In this document: piece by piece, positions 53,797-63,000 of the stretch
Layout: every line of letters starts with the position of its first letter
Position numbering within the stretch: the stretch's first letter is position 1
Assembly: GCF_018860825.1 (NCBI RefSeq)
Contig: NZ_JAHKPZ010000004.1
Span: 186,001-250,000, forward strand
Length of the DNA: 64,000 bases
Direction of reading: 5' to 3'
Source of the DNA: Lacinutrix sp. C3R15
Lineage (GTDB): Bacteria; Bacteroidota; Bacteroidia; Flavobacteriales; Flavobacteriaceae
The notes under the pieces: model-generated
The model's database searches: none
The model's input: only the letters and a program-made list of their open reading frames with translations
Told to the model about the DNA's origin: nothing
Made by a program: the position numbers and the translations under genes

Positions 53797-53895
53797 ACGT
53801 AACAATTAAATGATTAAACACGAGTAAAAGATGTATTCTCTTGCTCGTGTTAAAAAAGAAATATAGATAGCCTATAAGCTAGATATATTTTAAAT

Positions 53896-53950
53896 GCTCT
53901 AAAAAGAGTAGTTTTTTTCAGAAAAAAGCAGCTGTAATGGCTGCTTTTTT
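53896..53950 (+). terminator. Two consecutive terminator hairpins
   Basis: GCTCT-aaaa-AGAGT with a T run (about 53896-53918) is followed by AAAAAAGCAGC-TGTAATG-GCTGCTTTTTT (53922-53950). Either can end the cargo transcript; an earlier AACACGAG/CTCGTGTT pair lies near 53820. Confidence 0.8.
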
Positions 53951-54108
53951 TATGCTTTAGAATAAAAAAAGTAGTTCTTAATACTTTATGTAAAACCAAT
54001 TTATCTTTACTAAAAAAGTAAATAACAGTTTTAAAAAAAAGTTTTATATATTTAATTTCTTATAGTTTTCATGAAAAAGCACTTAAAATAAGAGTTCGAA
54101 AACTATAT
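53951..54108. other. AT-rich gap before the TPR-AraC gene
   Basis: Nothing but AT-rich sequence is seen before the TTG at 54109. The shared element AATTTCGGTAAA is absent here, so the regulator is not obviously under the same control. Confidence 0.45.
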
Positions 54109-55734
54109 TTGTATTTAAAATATAATACAGTATGCTTTTTGATAAATAGAAAAACACATCATTATTTTAAAGAATTTCTGTTAAATAAAACCTTAGTTAT
54201 TACCGCTGTTAGCTTTTTGCTATCTATAAGTTTTTATTCACAGGAGAATGATCTTGTCTTAAAATCAGAAGAACTTATTTATTCCAATCCAGATGAAGCT
54301 ATTAAAATAGCGAATCATATTTTAAATACCAGTCCAAAACTTCAGGAAAAAGTTATTGCTAATTTACTTTTATCTAAAAGCTATTTAGTAAAAGGAGATT
54401 ATAATAATGCTATTATTTATGCCTTTAATGATAGTAATCAACTAGAAGAAATTGATATACATACACGAATAGAAAACAATATAATAAAGGCAGTACTTTT
54501 AAGAAAACTATATCTAGATAGCCAATCTGAGGAGTATATTAACAAGGCTAGTTCACTAACGACTAAATTAACATCTAAAAAAACATTATTTGAAAGTCAT
54601 GTCTATTTAGAGCAAATAAATATGCTTTTAGATAGATTTAATATTAATGAAGCAATCACAGCTATTTCTGAAGCTGAAGCTAAACTTAAAAACTTTTTAA
54701 AAAATAATTCTACTGAAAATAGAGCTTTTATTCTAACAAAAGAGCGTGCGTACAATAGTCTTTCTAAATACGATTCTGCTTTTGTGTATATTGACAAAAC
54801 CCTTGATTTATTAAATTCATCAGAAAACAATAATCTTTATGAAAAAGCTATCATTTACAAAGAATTAGGGCATCTTTACTTACAAAAAAAAGAATACCAA
54901 AAAAGTGAAGAAACACTTTTTATTGCATTACGCTATGCCGAAATATTAAATAACCCGTTTCTGTTAGAGCAGTTAAATCGAGATTTAGCCATTAACTATT
55001 TAGCATCTAATCAAAAAAATAAACATAAAACGTATAATGATGAGTTTTTAGTTTTAAATAATAAAATAGAGCAGATTGAGCAAGAATCGGTAAACACATA
55101 TTTTAATATAATAAGTGGGCAACAAGAAAAGCGATTACGAATAGAAAAGCTAAAATATACCAACTACCTATATGTAGCTTTGGGAGCTGTTTTCTTTTTT
55201 ATTGTTATTGGTATTTTGATCTTGTTAAAAAGTGAAAACAAAAAAAAACGTATAAGAGAAATTATTAATTATTTAGAAATAAGCAGAAATAATTTTATAA
55301 AGGTTAAACCTGTAAAAAAACAAACCTCTAAAAAAATAGCAATACCAGAAGAAACAGAAAAAAATATTTTATTAAAACTAAAACGCTTTGAAAAATCTCA
55401 AAAATATTTAAATAACGATATGTCATTAGCTGTATTGGCAGGGCAATTTGAAACCAATACAAAATACTTGTCAGAGATTATTAATAAGCATTATAACGAC
55501 AATTTTAATACCTTTATAAACAAGCTTCGCATTAATTATATAATTGAAAAATTAAAAACAGATTCAAATTATATGAATTATAAAATTAGCTTTTTAGCAG
55601 AAGAAAGTGGTTTTAGCACACATAGTAGTTTTGCTACAATATTTAAAACTATTATTGGTATGCCTCCAGCTACATTTATAAATTTATTAAAAACCGAAAG
55701 AGAAGAATTAAAAAAAAATAAGGAAACTAAATGA
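54109..55734 (+). CDS. TPR-transmembrane-AraC regulator
   Basis: The likely start is a TTG at 54109; no in-frame ATG lies near, so the true start is uncertain. A hydrophobic signal segment at about 27-45 (NKTLVITAVSFLLSI) is followed by TPR helices (about 50-330), a membrane helix near 354-375 (YVALGAVFFFIVIGILILL) and a cytoplasmic AraC-type domain at about 425-530 (LAEESGFSTHSSFATIFKTI is the second helix-turn-helix). The layout places sensors outside and DNA binding inside. It overlaps the next gene by four bases (ATGA). Confidence 0.85.
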   Translation: MYLKYNTVCFLINRKTHHYFKEFLLNKTLVITAVSFLLSISFYSQENDLVLKSEELIYSNPDEAIKIANHILNTSPKLQEKVIANLLLSKSYLVKGDYNNAIIYAFNDSNQLEEIDIHTRIENNIIKAVLLRKLYLDSQSEEYINKASSLTTKLTSKKTLFESHVYLEQINMLLDRFNINEAITAISEAEAKLKNFLKNNSTENRAFILTKERAYNSLSKYDSAFVYIDKTLDLLNSSENNNLYEKAIIYKELGHLYLQKKEYQKSEETLFIALRYAEILNNPFLLEQLNRDLAINYLASNQKNKHKTYNDEFLVLNNKIEQIEQESVNTYFNIISGQQEKRLRIEKLKYTNYLYVALGAVFFFIVIGILILLKSENKKKRIREIINYLEISRNNFIKVKPVKKQTSKKIAIPEETEKNILLKLKRFEKSQKYLNNDMSLAVLAGQFETNTKYLSEIINKHYNDNFNTFINKLRINYIIEKLKTDSNYMNYKISFLAEESGFSTHSSFATIFKTIIGMPPATFINLLKTEREELKKNKETK

Positions 55735-56888
55735 TGATAAAACTTAAATATCACTTTCTTATTTATCTGTGTGTGTTATTCGCAGTTTCTATTCGTGCTA
55801 ATACCTTTCAAAAAAAGCAAGTAGATAGTCTTATTAACGAGGCTACTAATATTGCATATGAAAACCCTAACAAATCCATTGAAATTGCTCTGTCTATTTT
55901 TGAAAATACATCCTATTCAAAAGAATCTAGAACTCGAGCTTTAATTCTGGCATCTACTGCATATACCTCTAAACGGGATTATAAAAAAGCTTTAGAACAT
56001 ATTATTAAAGCCAAAGAATTTTCAAGTAAAATAGATAATAAAAGCCTTCAAATTAAAATTTTATTTATGACAGGGCTTCAATATCAACAACTAAAGATAT
56101 TTGATAAGGCTATAGAGTACATGGAGGAAATAGAAAAACAAGCTCTAACATTTCCTGAAAGAGATTCTATAGGTAAAGTACTTGCAGATAGTTACTTGGT
56201 AAAAGGGTTTATATATAAGGATAATTTAAATTGTGATATCGCATTAGAATACTTTAAAAAGGGTATCAAAGAATATGAAAGATTAAATTCAGGCGTTCAT
56301 AACCAAAGCATTGGACATTACAATATAGGAAACTGTTATATCATTCTCTCAGAGTATAACAATGCCAAAAATAGTTTTAATAAATCTATAGAACTTGCTA
56401 CTCTTGAAAATGCTAGTAGTTTGGTTTCTTTTGCGCAAAAAGGTTTGGCCGAAGTATATACTTTAGAAGGCAAAAATCAAGAAGCCATTTCGTTGTTACT
56501 GTCGGCTTTAGAAAGGTCAAAAAATGTAGGAGATTTAGTTTTAAATTTAGGTATCTATAAAGGGCTTTTTGAAAACTATTTAGTACTTAATGAATCAGAT
56601 AAATATCAGAAATATTATGAGCTGTTTTCAAAAATTCAATTAGAGATAAAAAAATCTGAGCGAAGCTCTGTTAGTGATTCTATTAAGGAAAGTTCTAAAA
56701 ATTTAAATGAAGCAATAAACCAAGTTCAATCGCAATTTAAAAACAGATTTAAATGGTTAGCTTTAGTAATTTCTATCTTCATTATTATTGTCTTTTTTAT
56801 AGAAAGAAAAAATAAAAAAATAATCAAAACACTACAAAAACAGGTAGAAACTATACAAAACACGAAATCTTTAACAAACTTACCATAA
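55731..56888 (+). CDS. TPR-transmembrane protein without DNA-binding domain
   Basis: The 385 residues show a signal peptide (to about Ala21), TPR helices over about 40-300 (FDKAIEYMEEIEKQ, QSIGHYNIGNCYIILSEYN), a membrane helix near 340-358 and a basic tail of about 25 residues. It has the same layout as the upstream regulator except for the missing AraC domain; nothing after the stop codes for one. Two ATGs (55731, 55734) are possible. The four-base overlap suggests coupled translation and a paired sensor. Confidence 0.8.
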   Translation: MMIKLKYHFLIYLCVLFAVSIRANTFQKKQVDSLINEATNIAYENPNKSIEIALSIFENTSYSKESRTRALILASTAYTSKRDYKKALEHIIKAKEFSSKIDNKSLQIKILFMTGLQYQQLKIFDKAIEYMEEIEKQALTFPERDSIGKVLADSYLVKGFIYKDNLNCDIALEYFKKGIKEYERLNSGVHNQSIGHYNIGNCYIILSEYNNAKNSFNKSIELATLENASSLVSFAQKGLAEVYTLEGKNQEAISLLLSALERSKNVGDLVLNLGIYKGLFENYLVLNESDKYQKYYELFSKIQLEIKKSERSSVSDSIKESSKNLNEAINQVQSQFKNRFKWLALVISIFIIIVFFIERKNKKIIKTLQKQVETIQNTKSLTNLP

Positions 56889-56911
56889 AAATATTGTTTC
56901 AGGGCTTGTTG

Positions 56912-56924
56912 ACTGACTGTCAGT
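56912..56924 (+). promoter_or_regulatory. Short perfect palindrome before the shared element
   Basis: ACTGAC-T-GTCAGT lies 24 bases after the preceding gene and 27 bases before shared element copy 2. It may be a binding site or a small hairpin; the evidence is only its symmetry. Confidence 0.3.
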
Positions 56925-56950
56925 AGATTAATTTTGTTTTTTGTCTTTTA

Positions 56951-56978
56951 AATTTCGGTAAAAACCAAAGACTTAAAC
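56951..56978 (+). promoter_or_regulatory. Shared upstream element, copy 2
   Basis: AATTTCGGTAAA-A-ACCAAAGAC-T-TAA, nearly the same as copy 1 at 50621, ends about 65 bases before the giant adhesin start. Together the copies bracket the two TPR-TM genes. Confidence 0.6.
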
Positions 56979-57039
56979 TATATATATAGTAATTATATAC
57001 ATACATTTAAGTTTAAATTACTAACTGAAATTGTTTGAC

Positions 57040-60000
57040 ATGAGAAACAAGTTACAAAAAACCGTAGCAACTAAATCCTTCTTTTCTTCTAGAAAGATGA
57101 GTGAAAATAGAGGTTTTATTTTTGCTTTTACGCTAGCCTTATTTTTATTAATTTCTGGAAAAGGTTTTGCTCAATTAAGTGAATCTTTTGATACTGGTAT
57201 TCCAGGTACATGGACGCTTTTTGGTAATGGCGTTGGAACCTCTGAATGGAGTACAACACTAGATGGGTATAGTGGTACTCAAGGTGTTTCAATAAACCCT
57301 AGTGCAGATAATATTGGTGATCAAAATATGGCCCAATATTTTTTAGTAACACCACAAATAGCTGTGCCAGAAAATGGTGAAATACAATTTTACACAAAAC
57401 AAACAAGCGAAATAGATAATGGCGCAGAATATCAAATTCGTATTTCAACTGCAGCCCAACCAGATATTAACGGTTTTAATATTGTTTTACAGTCTTATAC
57501 AGAAACTACTCTAAATGTAGGTTTACAAACAGAATATGAGAAAAAAATTGTAGAAATACCTACATCTATTCCTTCAGGATTAAATGTATACATTGCCTTT
57601 GTTGCAGTAAACACTCAAGATGGTGCAAATGCAACTGGAGATGAATGGTTTGTTGATGAAGTTTCTATTTTAGAAGGTTGTATTGAGGTTGAAGATGATA
57701 CTGTAGTTATTGAAGATATTACAGTAGATTCTGCGCTTGTTACATGGTCTCACCCAACAGCAACTAACTTTGAAATTCAAATAGTACCTACAGGTGGTGT
57801 TCCTGCAGATAGTGGTATTCCTGTTACAGGAACTAGTTACTCTCTATTAAATCTAGATAATCAAACAGAATTTGATGTTTATTTGTCTGCAATTTGTGGT
57901 AACGATACACAAAGTGCTTTTACAGGACCTTATACCTTTGAAACTTTAAAATATGGTTTGTCTTGTGATGCGCCTATTGTAGTTCCAGATGTTTCTACAA
58001 CACCTTATGTGTTAGCAGATAATTTAGCCAATTGGGTAAATCCAGATGAAGTATATACTACTGAAGGGGCAAACTGTATACAAGGTAATGGTCTTTATAA
58101 CTATTTAAATGGAGATAAGGTGTTCTTAACCTATACACCAACGCAAGATGGGTTAATAACAATAACACATACTACATTTGATAATGGAGACGAAACGAAT
58201 AATTGTTATAATGCACAGAGTAGTCTTTTTGTTTATGATAGTTGTGCATCTGTTGGAGTTAATTGTATTGCAGGATTAAATATAATAAATGGATTTGAAC
58301 CAGGTTCAATAGATAACTTATTTGTAGAAGCTGGAGAAACATACGTTATAGTGGTGTCCTCTCCGTACGGAACAGGAGCAGGAATCTGCTTTGAATTAGA
58401 AATTTCAGGACCAACATGTGCTGCTCCAGCAGATTTTGTTTATAATAATTTAACACAAAACAGTGTTAGCTATTCTTGGGATAATATTGGAGGATTTTCA
58501 GACTCTTGGGAGTATGTTGTTGTTCCTACAGGTTCTGGAGAACCTACAGGTTCTGGAATAGCTACTAATACTAACCTTGGAAATACTATTAACGGGTTAA
58601 CAACAGCAACCACGTATGATTTTTATGCGCGATCTATATGTAATGGTGTGCCAGGTGATTGGAGTAATCCAAACACATTTACAACCCAATGTACTACTTT
58701 TGATACACCATTTTTTACAGATTTTAGTACAGCAACAAATGACAGTCCTGAACCATGTTGGACAACTATTAACGTTAATGATGACAATTACACTTGGGCT
58801 TTTATTGGTGGATATGCTACACTTGCAACAGGAAACACGCAAAATGAAAATAATGATATTTATGCGTCACCACGTATAAATTTTGATGGTACACCAAAGC
58901 GTATTCGCTACAAACATAGAGCTACTCAAGGAGCTTCTACATATACCGTAAAATTGTCTACAACAGGAGTTGGTTATGATGATTTTACAACGGTTGTTTT
59001 ACCTTCTACTACTATAAACAATAACAGTTTTCAAGAAATAATTGTTGATCTTCCTGAAGACATTGTAGGTGAAGTTAATATTGCATGGATTGTAGAGCCT
59101 AATGCATCAGAGACTGCATTAAGAGTTTCTATTGATGATGTTACTATTGAAGATAAACCTTCTTGTCCAGACCCTTTAAACCCTTTTGTTTTGCAAATTA
59201 CCGACAGTTCTGCTTGGTTATTCTGGACCGTTGGAGACGAGGAGACAGAATGGGAAGTTGCTATTCAAGACCTAGATTCTGGTGTGCCAACAACACCTGG
59301 TGTAATTACAACTAGTAATTTTCCTTATATCGTAAATGGTTTAGATTCAGGTCATAGATATGAATATTATGTAAGAGCTGTTTGTGATACAGATGATTTT
59401 AGTGAATGGGTTGGACCTGTACCTTTTACAACGCTGTGTACCTCTTATGATACACCATTTTATGAAAGTTTTAATGATGATGATTATGATACCAAAAAGT
59501 TTTGTTGGGAAATAACAGATGCTAATAATGATAGTACAACTTGGTTTATTAATGATACCTATGCTAATATACAACCATCTATATTTACTCCTGCAAGTAG
59601 TTACAATGATTACTTAATCTCTCCAGCTATTAATTTAGATGGTACTCCAAAAGCATTAACGTTTGATGTAAGAGCAGATTTTTCTTTATTTGCTACAGCT
59701 ACACGTTTTGGACTAGAAGTTTTGATGTCTACCACAAACACAAGTCCTGGTAGTTTTTCAGTAATTTCTCCATTAGAAATAATTACTAATGGTGCATATG
59801 AAGAAAAAACTATTATAGTAGAAGGTTCTGGAACGGTTTATTTTGCCTTTAGAGTACCTCCTGAATTCTCCGGAACTATGTCTGCATTAAGTATTGATAA
59901 TGTTCGCGTTAATGATGCTCCTTCTTGTCCTAACCCAACAGATTTAGTTGTAGATACAACAACCGCAACCACAGCAGATTTATCATGGTCTCCAGGATAT

Positions 60001-63000
60001 CAAGAAACAGCATGGAATATAGTTGTGCAACCTGAAGGCTCAGGAATTCCTACTACTACAGGTATTGCTGTTACTAGCACAGATTATAACGCAACAGGAT
60101 TAACTTCAGATACTAACTATGAGTTTTATGTAATGTCTGATTGTGAAACTGGAGATAGTGAATGGGTAGGACCTATGGTTTTTAGAACATTGTGTACCTC
60201 TTTTACAAGCCCATTTGTAGAAACTTTTAATACAGATTCTGACTCTGAAAGCTGTTGGCAAACCGTTAATAATAATGGAGATTACTATTTTTGGGAATTT
60301 AACAGCGCAACATTTCCTTATGAAGGTGACGAAGCAGCAGCTATTTTAACTACAACTAATGGTAACAGTGATGATTGGTTGATTTCTCCTACCATTACTA
60401 TTACAGAAAATCAGCGTTTACGATTCTATTATAGAGTGAATTCTGACCTCTATATTGAAGATTTAGATGTACTTCTTTCAACTAATGGTACAGGATTAGA
60501 TCAATTTACAACACAATTATATGATTCAGACACTGATCCTGTGGTAATTAATAATGAAGAATACAGAGAAAAAATAATAAACTTTCCAGCAGGAATTAGC
60601 GGAGATATTAATATCGCTTTTCATGTTCCGTATTTTCCACCATGTACATGTGGTTATAGAGGATATGGTCTCTTTATAGACAATGTAAATATTGAAGATG
60701 TTCCTGCATGTGCAGAACCAACAAATATAACCTTTAATAACATTACAGATACGCAAGCGCAAGTTACTTGGGATGCCAATGGATCTGAAACTGCTTGGGA
60801 AATTTCAGTACAACCAACAGGTTCTCCTGCTCCAGTTGGAGATACAGATCCTGCTTATTTATACAGTGCAACAACAAATCCTTTTACTCTAACAGGGCTT
60901 ACAGCTTCATCAGAATATGATGTCTATGTAAGAGCAATCTGTGATGGTTCTGAAAGTGAATGGTCAGGTCCTATAGAATTATTAACTCTTTGTAGTTTTG
61001 AAAATCTATGTCAATATACATTTGTACTTACAAGTGGTTATGATATTTCAGCATCTCTGGAAATTACTCAAAACAATCAAGTAACACAATCATTACCTTT
61101 TAATGGGGAAGTAGCAGAAGAGTTTCCTATCTTTTTATGTTCTGGAGTAGAGTTCTCTGTTTACTTTGCTACTTTAGGGAGTTCGCAATCTCAATATGAT
61201 GATTACCAGTTTGATATTATAAATAACGAAGGTGTTACCGTTTATTCTAGTCCAACAGGTATCCCATTAAGAAGAGTTGTATATGAAGGTACTGCAATTT
61301 GTGGAGCTATTTCATGTCCACAACCAACAGACTTAACTATTAGTGAAACATCGGTATTCTCATGGACTCCAGGAGGATCTGAAACACAATGGGAAGTAGC
61401 TGTTCAACCTTATGAAAATGGAACTTTACCACAGTCAGGAACAATAGTTTCAACAAACTCATACACGCCAACAGCTTCAGATTTTAATGACCCTAATGCA
61501 GTAACTTATGAATACTTTGTAAGAGCTATTTGTGGTACAGATGACCAAAGTTATTGGTCAGGACCATTTAGTTTTGTTAGAAATGATGACGTTTCAACAG
61601 CAATACCACTTCCAATTAATTCTGATGATTCATGTGATATTTCTGTAAATAATGTCTCTTTTATTGGAGCAACGGTTTCTTCCGAAAGCATGACATGTGA
61701 GGGTTCAAATACTGGAGATATTTGGTTTGACTTTACCGCAGAATCCTTAGTGCATATTATTGAGATAAATGGTTTCACAGGTCAATTTTATTTATCTAGT
61801 GGAGACATACCTTACCCAGATATTACCATGACACTTTATAAAGATAATGGTGGTAGTCTTGAGGAAATTTCGTGTACCTATGATAAAGTAATGGTTACTA
61901 TGTATTCTTCAGAATTAGTAGTTGGTGATAATTATAAATTAAGACTATCATTAAAAAACGCTGAATCTAGCACCCGAATATTTAACGTATGTTTAAGAAC
62001 GCCATCAGATTCATGTTTAATTGAAACTGTTAATGGAGATTTTGAAGACTCTGTTTTAGGTTATGTAAGTGGAATAACTTCTATTGCAACCATACAAGTG
62101 GTTCCTGGTTGGCGTACAAACTTAACGTCATGGGATGATGGAGCTATTTTTATCTGGGAAGGATTAGTAGCTCCTGGTTTTGAACCTTATGATGGTAGTC
62201 AATGTGTACAAATACTAGCAGACATGGCTAATGACCCAGAGGTTAAAGGATACTACCGTGATTTTGATACTTCTGAAACTACTCTCTTTGATTTTAATTA
62301 TGCACACCTAGGAAGGTCTGAAGGTAATATCATGCAAGTATATGCTGGTCCTCCTGGTGGGCCTTACACCATGATTAATGAAAATGCGGCTATCGCTCAG
62401 GCTTGGACACTTGTGACGGGAGAGTATCAAGTTCCTGAAAACCAAAATACTACTCGATTTGTTTTTAAAGCGAGTGGTGATAGTTATATTGGTAATATTA
62501 TTGATGCAGTTAGTTTTACTCCTAACAATGAAATAATAACACCATCAGCTGTAGTTGATTGTACAAACCCAATTGTTTCAGTAGCGGCTAATGGTACAGG
62601 AACCTGGATTCCAGATGCTAATAATCCTGGAAATGTTATAATTGACGATGCTAATAGTAATAACACAAATATTTCAGGGTTTTTACAACCTGGTGTTTAT
62701 ACATTTACTTGGCAAACACGTTATTGTGAAAATAGTATTGCTTTTACTTATAATGGTATCTCAGATGTTCCAACTATTGAAACGCCATTAGAATATTGTT
62801 TAAACACTACAGCGCTACCATTAACAGCAATGCCAACAGGTAGTTATTCTTTAGTGTGGTATACGCAAGCTGTTGGCGGAACAGGTACTAGTACTGCTCC
62901 AATTCCAGATACGTCTGTTGTTGGTGATACGTCATACTATGTAGCAAATGCAGATGCAAATGGATGTGAAAGTCCACGTGTTGAAATAATAGTAACTGTA

